Origin: Paracoccus benzoatiresistens
Lineage (GTDB): Bacteria; Pseudomonadota; Alphaproteobacteria; Rhodobacterales; Rhodobacteraceae
Reading direction: 5' to 3'
Length of the DNA stretch: 64,000 bases
Assembly: GCF_026913015.1 (NCBI RefSeq)
Contig: NZ_JAPTYD010000002.1
Coordinates: 62,001 to 126,000, forward strand
The notes under the pieces are model-generated. The model was not told the DNA's origin, did not search any database, and was given only the letters and a program-made list of their open reading frames with translations. The translations under genes and the position numbers were made by a program. Below are positions 45,529-54,752 of this stretch, one piece after another. Within the stretch, counting starts at the first letter, position 1. Every line of letters starts with the position of its first letter.

Positions 45529-46716
45529 TTACGTCACAGCAGCCTTCTGATGAAACTTCTCATCATTCCAGGTTTCGTCGCGCAGGATCCGGGCAAGCGT
45601 CTCGACCGCGCGGTCCACATCGCCAAGATCATTGTACAGCGGCGCAAAGCCGAAGCGCAACACGTCCGGCGCACGGAAATCGCCGATCACGCCGGCCGCG
45701 ATCAGCGCCTGCATCACCGCATAGCCCTGCGGATGGCGGAAGCTGACCTGCGAGCCCCGCCGCCCCGGATCACGGGGAGAGTTCAGCGCGACATCCGGGC
45801 ACTGCGCCTCGACCCCCGCGATGAAGGCCTCGGACAATTCGATCGACCGGGCGCGCAGGTCGGACAGGCTGACGCCATCCCAGACATCCAGCGCGGCATC
45901 CAGCGCGGTCAGGGCGATCACCGGGGGCGTGCCGACCCGCATCCGCTCCACCCCCGCCGCGGGACGATAGCCCAGGTCGAAGGCAAAGGGCGCGTCATGG
46001 CCCATCCAGCCCTGCAGGATCGGTTGCGCGGCGTCGGCATGGCGGGGATGGGTCCAGATGAAGGCAGGCGCGCCGGGCCCGCCGTTGAGATACTTGTAGG
46101 TGCAGCCGACCGCGAAATCGGCATCCGCCCCCGTCAGATCGACATCCACCGCGCCCGCCGAATGGGCCAGATCCCACAGCGCCAGCGCGCCTGCCCCATG
46201 CGCCTTCGCCGTCAGAGCGGCCATGTCGTGGCGGCGTCCGGTGCGGTAATCGACCTCGGTCAGCATCAGGACGGCCAGATCGTCGGCGATGGCGGCCTCG
46301 ACCTCCTCGGGGGCGACCACGCGCAGTTCGGCACCAACGGCGCGGGCCAGCCCTTCCGCCACATACAGGTCGGACGGGAAATTGCCGCTGTCCGACAGGA
46401 TCACCCGGCGGCCGGGACGCAGGGCCAGCGCGGCGCTGAGCGCCTGGAACACCTTGATCGACAGCGTGTCGCCCATCACGACCTCGCCCGCGCCCGCGCC
46501 GATCAGCCGGGCGATGCGGTCGCCGACCTTGCGGGGCTGCACATACCAGCCCGCCTTGTTCCAGCCGGTGATCAGCATCTCGGACCATTCGTCCCCCATC
46601 ATCCGCGCCACGCGGTCCCGGGCGGCAACGGGCATCGGCCCCAGCGAATTTCCATCCAGATAGGTCACCCCCTTGGGAAGGTGAAAGGCGCGGCGGGTGG
46701 CGGCGAAGTCGGTCAT
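45529..46716 (-). CDS. kynU: Kynureninase
   Basis: A 395-aa PLP enzyme that splits kynurenine into anthranilate and alanine. The start (MTDFAATRRAFHLPKG) is followed by VTYLDGNSLGPMPVAARDRV. The PLP lysine lies in FAVGCTYKYLNGGPGAPAFI, and the C-terminal RGSQVSFRHPQGYAVMQALI is typical. The ATG at 46716 follows GGAG by seven bases and is preferred over the ATG at 46728. It is divergent from a kynurenine formamidase gene, so the two steps of tryptophan breakdown sit together. No tryptophan 2,3-dioxygenase gene is in the window. Confidence 0.95.
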   Translation of the reverse strand: MTDFAATRRAFHLPKGVTYLDGNSLGPMPVAARDRVARMMGDEWSEMLITGWNKAGWYVQPRKVGDRIARLIGAGAGEVVMGDTLSIKVFQALSAALALRPGRRVILSDSGNFPSDLYVAEGLARAVGAELRVVAPEEVEAAIADDLAVLMLTEVDYRTGRRHDMAALTAKAHGAGALALWDLAHSAGAVDVDLTGADADFAVGCTYKYLNGGPGAPAFIWTHPRHADAAQPILQGWMGHDAPFAFDLGYRPAAGVERMRVGTPPVIALTALDAALDVWDGVSLSDLRARSIELSEAFIAGVEAQCPDVALNSPRDPGRRGSQVSFRHPQGYAVMQALIAAGVIGDFRAPDVLRFGFAPLYNDLGDVDRAVETLARILRDETWNDEKFHQKAAVT

Positions 46717-46778
46717 TGCGGTCTCCATCTTGACCCCAGGCTATCAGCAGCCTTTTCTGCCGGAAAGAGAGGGACAGG

Positions 46779-47570
46779 ATGCTGTATCAGGTTACCGACT
46801 GGGACGACGCCTATGCCAACGGCGCCCATATCCCGCAAGCCGAAGACTTCGTGCCCCTCTGGCAGGATGCCTCGGCCCGGTTCCGCGAGGCGCACCCGCC
46901 CGAGCCCCTGGGCCGTGGACACCTGTTCCGCCCCTCCCGGACGGCCAAGGGCCTGATGGTCTTCATCCACGGCGGCTACTGGATGGCCTTCGGCCCGGGC
47001 ACCTGGTCGCATCTGGCGGCAGGGGCGCTGGCGCATGGCTGGGCGGTCGCCATGCCCGCCTATACCCTGGCGCCCAAGGCCCACATTTCGCAGATGGTGC
47101 CAGAGGTCGCCGCCGCGATCACCGAGTCTGCGGGCCGCCTTGACGGGCCAATCGCGCTGACGGGCCATTCCGCGGGCGGGCATCTGGCGGCGCGGATGGT
47201 CTGCGATGATTGCACCCTGCCCGACGCGGTGGCCGCGCGCGTGGCGGCTTGCGTGCCGATCTCTCCGCTGGCGGACCTGCGCCCGCTTCTGCGCACCGAG
47301 ATGAACGACACCCTGCGGCTTGACGCGGCCGAGGCAGCATCGGAAAGCCCCGCCCTTCTGGCCCCGCGCCCCGGCATTCCCGTCACAACCTGGGTCGGCG
47401 GAATGGAACGGCCCGAATTCGTCCGCCAGGCCCGCCTGCTGGCGAATATCTGGGCCGGGCTGGGCGCCGCGACCGATTGCGTGATCGATCCCGGACGCCA
47501 CCATTTCGACGTGATCGAGCGCTTGAAAAGCCCCGACAGCCCGCTGCTGGCACGGCTGCTCAGACCGTGA
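46779..47570 (+). CDS. Kynurenine formamidase (arylformamidase), alpha/beta hydrolase type
   Basis: A 263-aa alpha/beta hydrolase. The oxyanion motif is LMVFIHGGYWMAFGPGTW, with the HGGYW typical of AFMID-type formamidases, and the nucleophile is in IALTGHSAGGHLAARMVC. The likely catalytic His lies in PGRHHFDVIERL near the C-terminus. It hydrolyses N-formylkynurenine to kynurenine, one step ahead of kynureninase, and the gene is divergent from kynU. This differs from the metal-dependent KynB type found in many bacteria. Another esterase substrate cannot be excluded. Confidence 0.85.
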   Translation: MLYQVTDWDDAYANGAHIPQAEDFVPLWQDASARFREAHPPEPLGRGHLFRPSRTAKGLMVFIHGGYWMAFGPGTWSHLAAGALAHGWAVAMPAYTLAPKAHISQMVPEVAAAITESAGRLDGPIALTGHSAGGHLAARMVCDDCTLPDAVAARVAACVPISPLADLRPLLRTEMNDTLRLDAAEAASESPALLAPRPGIPVTTWVGGMERPEFVRQARLLANIWAGLGAATDCVIDPGRHHFDVIERLKSPDSPLLARLLRP

Positions 47571-47736
47571 ATTCCGCCTGACGCACGCCCGCCACAACCA
47601 GCAGGACCCGCGGCGCAATCGTGAAGATATGGCGCGGCGTTCCGGCCGCCGCCCAGACCCGGTCGAAATCCAGCAGGCGCGGGTCGAAGAACGCCGTCAC
47701 GGGTTTCAGGTGGCCGACCGGGGCCACGCCGCGAAA
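47560..47736 (-). pseudogene. Remnant of a YbaK/EbsC-type prolyl-tRNA deacylase (C-terminal part)
   Basis: About 58 codons on the minus strand read RGVAPVGHLKPVTAFFDP and LLDFDRVWAAAGTPRHIFTI, which match the C-terminal third of YbaK/EbsC aminoacyl-tRNA editing domains (GGVAPxGH, WAAAGxP). The N-terminal ~110 residues, including the catalytic region, are missing: the frame continues only into unrelated sequence that belongs to the promoter of the next gene. The remnant overlaps the stop of the formamidase gene by 11 bases. It is therefore a truncated, probably non-functional gene. The homology is by memory of the family, without a database search. Confidence 0.65.
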
Positions 47737-47815
47737 AGCCCCGCGCCGGTTTCCCTTGCACCGCAGCCCCGGTCGTGCTGTTGCAGAAGAACGATCTACC
47801 CAAGGAGGCCTTGCC

Positions 47816-48157
47816 ATGAACGTCTATACCCTTCTGGTCGAGGTGGGCCGGGCCAAGAACGACGGGCTTCCGGATGGTGCCACCGGCGCCGCGCTGATCT
47901 GCTATGCCGCCGGCAAGGACGAGGCCGAGGCCGTGCGGGAAACAGTGGCCATCCTGAAGCAGGCGGATCTCGCACCGCTGGACGTGACCGGATACGGCAG
48001 CCTGGACGAACGCCTGGCCGAGGGGCACGAGATCGACGACGAGGAACGCGCCCTGATGCAGCGTGCGCTGGACGAGAACTCGGTCATCATCGCGCAGATG
48101 CAGCCCTTCTTCAAAGGCTGCGCGGGCGCGTCGGACGATGACGCGACGCTGCACTGA
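47816..48157 (+). CDS. Conserved hypothetical protein
   Basis: A 113-aa acidic soluble protein. It begins MNVYTLLVEVGRAKNDGLPD, contains ALICYAAGKDEAEAVRETVA and a second half rich in Asp/Glu (RLAEGHEIDDEERALMQRAL). Strand-helix-strand alternation suggests a small alpha/beta (ferredoxin-like) fold, but I recognise no family. AAGGAGG precedes the ATG with good spacing, which supports expression. It lies immediately next to the ybaK remnant, and no operon partner is visible. Confidence 0.72.
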   Translation: MNVYTLLVEVGRAKNDGLPDGATGAALICYAAGKDEAEAVRETVAILKQADLAPLDVTGYGSLDERLAEGHEIDDEERALMQRALDENSVIIAQMQPFFKGCAGASDDDATLH

Positions 48158-48242
48158 GGGGCGAAGCGGCCTATTCAACCGAAAGTGTCTTCGCTAGACT
48201 GCCTGCCAACAAGAACAGCAGCAGTCACGGACAGGCGATCCC

Positions 48243-49499
48243 ATGATACTTTCCCGCATCTTCCTGACCACCGCCCTGGTGGGTGCCCTGGCATCATGCG
48301 CGGGCCCGATGAACCGCACGCCCGGCGCGATGTCCGGCAACAGCCCGGTCACGCCCGCGCCGATTCCCGCGGCCTCGGCCGGGGACGAGGCGGGCTTGCA
48401 GAACTTCGTCCAGTCCTTCCGCCCGCGCGCCATCGCCTCGGGCGTGTCGCCCGCCACCTATGACCGCGCCATGCGGATCGCGCGCTACAACCCCGAGGTG
48501 ATCCGCCTGGACCGCAAGCAGGCCGAGTTCAGCCGCCCCGTCTGGCTGTATCTGGACAGCGCGGTGTCGGACGTGCGCGTCACCACCGGACGCCAGAAGG
48601 CCGCGCAACTGTCGGGCGCCCTGTCGCAGATCGAGGCGCGCTATGGCGTCCCGCGCGAGATCGTGCTGGCCGTCTGGGGCATGGAATCGAATTTCGGCGC
48701 CAACCGCGGCAAGATGCAGATCATCCCGTCGCTGGCGACGCTGGCCTATGACGGCCGCCGGGGCGAGATGTTCCAGAACCAGCTGATCGCCTCGCTGCGC
48801 ATCCTGCAGGCGGGCGACACCGATCCCGAACACATGCTGGGAAGCTGGGCCGGGGCCATGGGCCACACGCAGTTCATGCCGACGTCCTACCTGGACTATG
48901 CGGTCGATTTCACCGGCGACGGGCGGCGCGACATCTGGTCGGACGACCCGACCGATTCGCTTGCCTCGACCGCGAACTACCTGCGCCGCAACGGCTGGGT
49001 CCCCGGCCAGGCCTGGGGCGCCGAGGTGCAGCTTCCGTCGGGCTTCAATATGGGCCTGGTCGGCAAGGGCACCCGCCGGTCGGACTGGGCCGCGCAGGGC
49101 GTGCGCCGCATCGGCGGCGGGGCCCTGCCCTCGGGCAACGGCTCGATCATCATGCCGGCGGGCGCGAATGGCCCGGCCTTCCTGATCCTCGACAACTTCC
49201 GCTCGATCCTGCGCTACAACAACTCGGACAACTACGCGCTTGGCGTGGCCTTCCTGGGCGAGCGCATCGCGGGCCGCGCGGGGGTGCAGGGGTCATGGCC
49301 GCGCAACGACCGGACCCTCACCACTGCGGAGCGGCAGGAAATCCAGCAGCGCCTGCGCGCCAAGGGCTTCTATGACGGAGAGATCGACGGCCTGTTCGGC
49401 TCGGCCACGATGGAATCGGTCGCGGCCTACCAGCGGTCGATCGGCGTGACCCCGGACGGCTATCCGACCTCGATCCTGCTGGGGCAGTTGCGGCGCTGA
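48243..49499 (+). CDS. Lytic murein transglycosylase (MltB family) with C-terminal peptidoglycan-binding domain
   Basis: A 418-aa putative lipoprotein that cuts peptidoglycan glycan strands. The signal peptide ends in a lipobox-like LASC near residue 19. The SLT_2/MltB domain (about 45-330) carries the catalytic Glu in AVWGMESNFGANRGKMQI, followed by MGHTQFMPTSYLDYAVDFTG and ANYLRRNGWVPGQAWG. The C-terminal PG_binding_1 domain (about 360-417) has RLRAKGFYDGEIDGLFGSAT and AYQRSIGVTPDGYPTS. A strong terminator follows, so it is a single transcription unit. Confidence 0.93.
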   Translation: MILSRIFLTTALVGALASCAGPMNRTPGAMSGNSPVTPAPIPAASAGDEAGLQNFVQSFRPRAIASGVSPATYDRAMRIARYNPEVIRLDRKQAEFSRPVWLYLDSAVSDVRVTTGRQKAAQLSGALSQIEARYGVPREIVLAVWGMESNFGANRGKMQIIPSLATLAYDGRRGEMFQNQLIASLRILQAGDTDPEHMLGSWAGAMGHTQFMPTSYLDYAVDFTGDGRRDIWSDDPTDSLASTANYLRRNGWVPGQAWGAEVQLPSGFNMGLVGKGTRRSDWAAQGVRRIGGGALPSGNGSIIMPAGANGPAFLILDNFRSILRYNNSDNYALGVAFLGERIAGRAGVQGSWPRNDRTLTTAERQEIQQRLRAKGFYDGEIDGLFGSATMESVAAYQRSIGVTPDGYPTSILLGQLRR

Positions 49500-49518
49500 A
49501 CCTGGCCAACGGATCCGA

Positions 49519-49548
49519 AGGGCGGCCAACCGGCCGCCCTTTTCTTTT
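49519..49548 (+). terminator. Intrinsic terminator after the lytic transglycosylase
   Basis: A 9-bp perfect stem AGGGCGGCC/GGCCGCCCT with an AACC loop is followed by TTTTCTTTT. This is a textbook rho-independent terminator 20 bases after the stop codon. Confidence 0.9.
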
Positions 49549-49641
49549 GGGACCAGCCTGGCAGGCTGGCTCTTTCTGGGCGACCTTGCTAACCATGATG
49601 GTGGCGGCCATCCTGGGGCCGCATGACGCAGGGTGGAACGC

Positions 49642-49959
49642 ATGAAGTTTTCCCACCTTTCCGAGCGGCAGATCCTGAAGGCTCAGGCCGAAGGTCAATT
49701 CGACAACCTGAAAGGCGCGGGCAAGCCACTGAGCCGGGAGGGCGACGGAAGCGCGGATGCCATCGGCTTCCGCATCATGGCCGAGGCAGGCGCACTGCCG
49801 CACGAGATCCAGTTGCGCAAGGCGATCGAGAAACAGACCCTGATCCTGCGCCAGACGACGGACGAAAGGGTGCTTGTCCGCGAAAGGGCAAAGCTGGCCG
49901 AGCTTCAACTGCGGTTGGACATCGAACAGGAAGCCCGCCGCCGCTTCCATGGTGGCTGA
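49642..49959 (+). CDS. DUF1992 (DnaJ homologue subfamily C28-like) domain protein
   Basis: A 105-aa protein matching DUF1992: ILKAQAEGQFDNLKGAGKPL is the family hallmark (F-D-N-L-x-G-x-G-K-P-L), followed by a helical part LPHEIQLRKAIEKQTLIL and RAKLAELQLRLDIEQEARRR. It is related to the conserved domain of DNAJC28 but has no J domain. Function is unknown. The ATG at 49642 is preceded by GGTGG; a GTG three codons upstream is an alternative. It is convergent with rppH. Confidence 0.86.
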   Translation: MKFSHLSERQILKAQAEGQFDNLKGAGKPLSREGDGSADAIGFRIMAEAGALPHEIQLRKAIEKQTLILRQTTDERVLVRERAKLAELQLRLDIEQEARRRFHGG

Positions 49960-50022
49960 AGGCCAGAACCATGCCGCACTAGGCGACGCATGGCCGATTA
50001 CCGAAGTTCCGGCGACAATAAC

Positions 50023-50514
50023 CTAAGCCAACCTGTCCCGAAACGCCGCCAGCACCTCCTCGTAAACCGCGCGCTTGAACGGCACGATGTTCTCCAGCAG
50101 CGCCGCCGCAGGCATCCAGCGCCATTCCTCGAATTCAGGGTGGTCGGTGTCGATGCGGATGTCGGCGTCGTCCCCCAGGAACCGCATCAGGACCCATTTC
50201 TGGCGCTGCCCGCCATACCTGCCCTTCCAGACCTTGCCCAGAAGCTCGGGCGGCAAGTCATAGTAAACCCAGCTTGGGGTTTCCCCCAGGACCTCGACCT
50301 TCTCGGGCGAGACGCCGGTTTCCTCGACCAGTTCGCGCAGGGCGGCCCCGCGGGGATCCTCGCCCTTGTCTATGCCGCCCTGTGGCATCTGCCAGGCGCC
50401 GGGCATGTCGATGCGCTGGCCTGCGAAGACCAGCCCCTCCGCGTTGATCAGCACGACGCCCGCGCAGGGCCGGTAGGGAAGCCCCCCCGGCCCGGTCCGT
50501 TTCCCATCAGCCAT
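50023..50514 (-). CDS. rppH: RNA pyrophosphohydrolase
   Basis: A 163-aa Nudix hydrolase. It converts 5'-triphosphate RNA ends to monophosphate ends and so starts RNA decay; it also hydrolyses dinucleoside polyphosphates. The Nudix box is [20 protein letters not shown] followed by [23 protein letters not shown] and [20 protein letters not shown] are characteristic of RppH/NudH. The start overlaps the end of ctpA by eight bases, so it ends a four-gene run gpmI-envC-ctpA-rppH. Confidence 0.95.
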   Translation of the reverse strand: MADGKRTGPGGLPYRPCAGVVLINAEGLVFAGQRIDMPGAWQMPQGGIDKGEDPRGAALRELVEETGVSPEKVEVLGETPSWVYYDLPPELLGKVWKGRYGGQRQKWVLMRFLGDDADIRIDTDHPEFEEWRWMPAAALLENIVPFKRAVYEEVLAAFRDRLA

Positions 50515-51937
50515 TCGTCTTGGCCGCCCCGGTTCCTTCGGTTCCCGATCCCTCGCCGGTCACGGCGGGGGTGGCGGCGGACGGCACCTGGCCCGCGCGG
50601 AAGTCGACCGCCGCCAGGCCCTTCAGGATATCGACGGCATAGGCCAGCTGGTAATCCTCGTCGCGCAGCTTGGCGGTCGCCTCGACCTCGGCGGCCTCGT
50701 CCTCGATCTGCTTCTTCTCGTCGTCGCTGACCGAATCGTTGTTCAGCGCGCCGCGCAGATCAGCCTCGGAGCGGCCGAAGTTCGACTGCGTGCGGGGGCC
50801 CTCCTCCTCGTCCTCCGGGCTGGCGGGCGGGGTCGGCTGGGCCACCAGGATGTCGGGCTGGATGCCCAGCGACTGGATCGAGCGACCGGACGGCGTGTAA
50901 TAGCGCGCCGTGGTCAGCCGGATGGCGCTTTCGGCCGTCACCGGCATGACCGTCTGGACCGATCCCTTGCCGAAGGTCTTTTCGCCCACGACGATGGCGC
51001 GGCGGTGATCCTGCAGCGCGCCCGCGACGATTTCCGAGGCACTGGCCGAGCCGCCATTGGTCAGCACGACCATCGGCTTGCCCTGGGCCAGGTCGCCTGC
51101 TTCCGCGTTCCAGCGTTCGCTTTCCTCGGGGTTGCGGCCGCGGGTGCTGACGATCTCGCCCGCCTCCAGGAAGGCGTCCGAGACGCTGATCGCCTGGTTC
51201 AGCAGCCCGCCGGGGTTGTTGCGCAGGTCCAGGACGAAGCCCGTGACCTTCTCGATCCCGCCCGCATCCTTCACGGCCTTTTCCAGTTCCGCCTTCAACG
51301 TGTCATAGGTTTCGTCGTTGAAGGTGGACACGCGGAGGACGACCGAATGGCCTTCCACCCGCGTCTTGACCACGGTCAGCTTGATCGTGTCGCGCGTCAT
51401 GGTCAGGTCGAAGGGTTCGGTCTCGCCCTCGCGCAGGATGGTGACGGTGATCTCGGACCCAATGGGGCCGCGCATCATGTCCACCGCCTGGTCCAGCGTC
51501 AGGCCCATCAGCGATTCGCCGTTCACATGGGTGATGAAGTCGCCCGACTTCACCCCGGCCTTGGCGGCGGGCGTGTCGTCGATGGGCGAGACGACCTTGA
51601 CGAGGCCTTCCTCCTGGCTGACCTCGATCCCCAGGCCGCCGAAGCTGCCGCGGGTCTGGGTCTGCATGTCCTCGTAGTCGCTGGCCGACAGGAAGCTGGA
51701 ATGCGGGTCGAGCGAGGTCAGCATCCCGTTGATCGCGGCCTCGATCAGCTCCTTGTCGTCGGGCGCCTCGACATAGTCGGCGCGGACGCGTTCGAAGACG
51801 TTGCCGAACAGTTCCAGCTGCTCGTAGATCGAGGCGTTGCTGCCGGTTTCCTGCGCGACCAGCGGCCCGGCGATCTGGGTGGTCAGCAGCGCACCGGCAA
51901 GAACTCCGCCCACGCCTGCGATCAGATAATGTTTCAT
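50507..51937 (-). CDS. ctpA: C-terminal processing peptidase (S41 family)
   Basis: A 476-aa exported protease. The N-terminus ([20 protein letters not shown]) is a signal peptide or anchor. A PDZ domain (about 90-170, [20 protein letters not shown]) is followed by the tail-specific protease core, with nucleophile Ser in [20 protein letters not shown] and general-base Lys in [18 protein letters not shown]. The C-terminal ~100 residues are acidic and low in complexity. The ATG at 51937 follows GGAAAGG. Substrates are periplasmic proteins, probably cell wall enzymes, given the EnvC-like neighbour. Confidence 0.95.
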   Translation of the reverse strand: MKHYLIAGVGGVLAGALLTTQIAGPLVAQETGSNASIYEQLELFGNVFERVRADYVEAPDDKELIEAAINGMLTSLDPHSSFLSASDYEDMQTQTRGSFGGLGIEVSQEEGLVKVVSPIDDTPAAKAGVKSGDFITHVNGESLMGLTLDQAVDMMRGPIGSEITVTILREGETEPFDLTMTRDTIKLTVVKTRVEGHSVVLRVSTFNDETYDTLKAELEKAVKDAGGIEKVTGFVLDLRNNPGGLLNQAISVSDAFLEAGEIVSTRGRNPEESERWNAEAGDLAQGKPMVVLTNGGSASASEIVAGALQDHRRAIVVGEKTFGKGSVQTVMPVTAESAIRLTTARYYTPSGRSIQSLGIQPDILVAQPTPPASPEDEEEGPRTQSNFGRSEADLRGALNNDSVSDDEKKQIEDEAAEVEATAKLRDEDYQLAYAVDILKGLAAVDFRAGQVPSAATPAVTGEGSGTEGTGAAKTNG

Positions 51938-51954
51938 GACGGCCTTTCCTGCCT

Positions 51955-53133
51955 TCAATCCTGTTCAGGCTCCACGACGGGATTCAGCACGAACCATTCC
52001 GCCGGGTCCAGAGTTTCCTGTCCCTTGCGCAATTCAAGATACAGGGATTCGGTCTGCCCTGCATTTCCGCCGATGGCGGCGTCGGTCACGAATTGCGCAC
52101 CGAATTCCTGCGCCGGCGCCTCGGTCCCGCCCATCAGGCCGATCGGATTGCCCGCCTGCAGCACATCGCCCACCTCACCAAACACCTGCGACATGCCCGC
52201 GAAGACCAGAAGATAACCGCGCGCGGGCTCGATGATCATCACATTGCCGTAATCCAGAAGCGGACCGCGATAGCGGATCGTCGCGGGCCAGGGCGTGGTC
52301 ACCAGGGCGGCGGGTGGCGTGGCAATCACAAAGCCGGGGCGCTTGACGCCCGCCGCGTCGGGCTGATCGTAAAGGCGCAGGATGGTGCCCACCACCGGCA
52401 GGGGCAGGCTGCCCCTGGCGCCCTCGAAATCCTCCATGGGAGGGCCGACATCCATCTGCACCTTGGCCACGCCCGCCGCGAATTCGTCCAGGCTTTGCGC
52501 CGCATCGCGCAGCTTCTGCATTTCCGCGGGCGCATCGGCATAGCGCACGGGCAGGCTGGACCGGTCGGTCACGGCGCTGGCCAGAAGCCTGCGCGCTTCC
52601 TGCACCGAAGCCAGCCCCGCCCCCAGCATCTGCGCGGCGCCCGCCTGCAATTCCCGCACGGTGGCGATCTCGTGCAGGTCGTCCTGCAGCCGCTCGGCCT
52701 CGGATCGCAGGCCGGGGGTGACATCGGCCAGCACCATGCCGGATCGCGCATTGGCCAGCGCGCCCGCGGGATGCAGCAGCATGGTGGTTTCGGGCGACTG
52801 CTGCAGCGCCGTCATCGCCCCCAGGACCGAGGCCAGCTGCACGCGCTGCGATTCGAAGCGGGCGCGCAGCTCCGCCTCGCGCGCGCTGGCTTGGCGCAGG
52901 CCCTCACGCAGGGCGGCAAGGCCCTGTTCATAGCCCCGGATCACCTCGGTCAGGGCCACCACCTGGTCATCGGCGGATACGGCATCGGCCAGCTTGGCGA
53001 CAGCCGCGCGCAACTGGGCGGCGGCGTCCTGCGCCTCGTCCACGGCGGCGCTGACCGAGGGTTCGGCATCCTGCGCGACGGCAGGCGCGGCGGCGATCAG
53101 AGCGCAGAGCGCCAGGGGAAGAAGGAACTTCAT
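51955..53133 (-). CDS. EnvC-like murein hydrolase activator (degenerate M23/LytM)
   Basis: A 392-aa secreted protein. After the signal peptide MKFLLPLALCALIAAAPAVA comes a long Ala/Gln/Glu/Arg coiled-coil region (about 30-240), then a C-terminal LytM-like domain from about 270. There, YGNVMIIEPARGYLLVFAGM aligns with the M23 core, but the HxH motif (usually YAHL-like) reads FAGM and the first metal His/Asp site is not seen. It is thus catalytically dead, like E. coli EnvC, and probably activates an amidase at division. Its start overlaps the gpmI stop (ATGA) and ctpA follows after 17 bases. Confidence 0.85.
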   Translation of the reverse strand: MKFLLPLALCALIAAAPAVAQDAEPSVSAAVDEAQDAAAQLRAAVAKLADAVSADDQVVALTEVIRGYEQGLAALREGLRQASAREAELRARFESQRVQLASVLGAMTALQQSPETTMLLHPAGALANARSGMVLADVTPGLRSEAERLQDDLHEIATVRELQAGAAQMLGAGLASVQEARRLLASAVTDRSSLPVRYADAPAEMQKLRDAAQSLDEFAAGVAKVQMDVGPPMEDFEGARGSLPLPVVGTILRLYDQPDAAGVKRPGFVIATPPAALVTTPWPATIRYRGPLLDYGNVMIIEPARGYLLVFAGMSQVFGEVGDVLQAGNPIGLMGGTEAPAQEFGAQFVTDAAIGGNAGQTESLYLELRKGQETLDPAEWFVLNPVVEPEQD

Positions 53134-54647
53134 GCGGTCACGATCAGGCTTTCGCCCGTCATCTCGGCGGGCTTGTCGAGGCCCATCAGCTGCAGGACGG
53201 TCGGCGCCAGGTCGGCCAGGCGGCCGTTGCGCAGCCGCGCACCCGCCGGCCCGCCATAGACGATCACCGGCACCGGGTTGGTGGTGTGGGCGGTATGCGG
53301 GCCGCCGGTTTCCGGGTCGATCATCGTCTCGCAATTGCCGTGGTCGGCGCAGATGACGGCGGCCCCGCCGGCAGCGTCCAGGGCCTCCAGCATCCGGCCC
53401 AAGCCGCGATCCACGGCCTCGCAGGCCAGAACGGCGGCAGGCAGGCTGCCGGTGTGGCCCACCATGTCGGGATTGGCGAAGTTCACCACGATCAGGTCAT
53501 AGCCCGCGCCGATCACCTCGACCAGCTTCGCCGCGACCTCATCGGCGGCCATCTCGGGGGCAAGGTCATAGGTGGCGACCTTGGGGCTGGACGGCATGAA
53601 GCGGTCCTCGCCCGGTTCCGGCGCCTCTTTCCCGCCGTTCAGGAAGAAGGTGACATGGGGGTATTTCTCGGTCTCGGCCAGGCGGAACTGGCGCAGGCCC
53701 CTGGACGCCACCCAGGCCCCCAGCGTGTTGAGCACCTGCCGCTTGGGATAGGCCGTGGTCATGTATTCGTCGTGCCGGGTGCTGTAGTCGACCATCCCCA
53801 GCAGCGCCGCCCATTCGGGGCGGTCGCTTGTGTCGAACTGCGTAAAGGTCGGGTCGGCCAGCGCTGTCAGGATTTCCCGCGCCCGGTCGGCCCGGAAGTT
53901 GAGGCAGAAGAACCCGTCCCCGTCCATCGCGCCGTTATAGCCGTCGATGATGAATGGCTGGATGAATTCGTCGGTCTCGCCGCGCGCATAGGCGGTGGTG
54001 ACGGCCAGGTCGCCGGACAGGGCGGGTTCCCCCTGCCCCGCGACGATGGCGCGATAGGCGCGTTCGACGCGTTCCCAGCGGTTGTCGCGGTCCATCGCGT
54101 AATAGCGGCCGATCACCGTGCCGATCCGCGCGCCCTCGGGCAGGCTACCCTGCACTTCGGTGACAAAGCCCATGGCCGATTGCGGCGGCACGTCGCGCCC
54201 GTCGGTGATGGCGTGCAGCACGACCGGAACGCCCGCCCCGGCAATGGCGCGGATGGCCGCCTGGACATGGACGACATGGCCGTGCACGCCCCCGTCGGAC
54301 ACGACGCCCATCAGATGCGCCGTCCCGCCCGTGGCCCGCAGCCGTTCCACGAAGCGGACCAGCCCTTCGTTGCCGTGGAAGCTGCCATCCTCGATGGCAA
54401 GGTCGATCTGGCCCAGATCCATCGCGACCACGCGGCCCGCGCCGATATTGGTGTGGCCGACTTCGGAATTGCCCATCTGCCCGCGCGGCAGGCCCACGTC
54501 GGGACCAAAGGTCGTCAGCGTCGCATGGGGGCAGTCGCGCATCAGCCGGTCGAAGTTCGGCGTCTTCGCCTGATCCGGCGCGCTTTGCTCGGGGCGGTCC
54601 GAGATGCCCCAGCCGTCGAGAATGCACAGGACCACAGGTTTCGTCAT
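53130..54647 (-). CDS. gpmI: 2,3-bisphosphoglycerate-independent phosphoglycerate mutase
   Basis: A 505-aa alkaline-phosphatase-fold enzyme of glycolysis and gluconeogenesis that interconverts 3- and 2-phosphoglycerate using Mn. The first metal Asp is in VVLCILDGWGISDRPEQSA and the nucleophile Ser in GQMGNSEVGHTNIGAGRVV. Other sites are HAITDGRDVPPQSAMGFV, FCLNFRADRAREILTAL, VNFANPDMVGHTGSLPA and VICADHGNCETMIDPETGG. Length is normal. It starts a run of overlapping genes with envC-like and ctpA, an arrangement often seen in this order. Confidence 0.96.
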   Translation of the reverse strand: MTKPVVLCILDGWGISDRPEQSAPDQAKTPNFDRLMRDCPHATLTTFGPDVGLPRGQMGNSEVGHTNIGAGRVVAMDLGQIDLAIEDGSFHGNEGLVRFVERLRATGGTAHLMGVVSDGGVHGHVVHVQAAIRAIAGAGVPVVLHAITDGRDVPPQSAMGFVTEVQGSLPEGARIGTVIGRYYAMDRDNRWERVERAYRAIVAGQGEPALSGDLAVTTAYARGETDEFIQPFIIDGYNGAMDGDGFFCLNFRADRAREILTALADPTFTQFDTSDRPEWAALLGMVDYSTRHDEYMTTAYPKRQVLNTLGAWVASRGLRQFRLAETEKYPHVTFFLNGGKEAPEPGEDRFMPSSPKVATYDLAPEMAADEVAAKLVEVIGAGYDLIVVNFANPDMVGHTGSLPAAVLACEAVDRGLGRMLEALDAAGGAAVICADHGNCETMIDPETGGPHTAHTTNPVPVIVYGGPAGARLRNGRLADLAPTVLQLMGLDKPAEMTGESLIVTA

Positions 54648-54752
54648 ATCGCCCTCGGATGTTTTGCGCCTTGTTACGCTTATGCAACGGTTGCGGCAAC
54701 CGGCGAAGCCGCGGGCGCTTCGCTTGCCGGACCCGCCGCCGCGCGGACGCGT

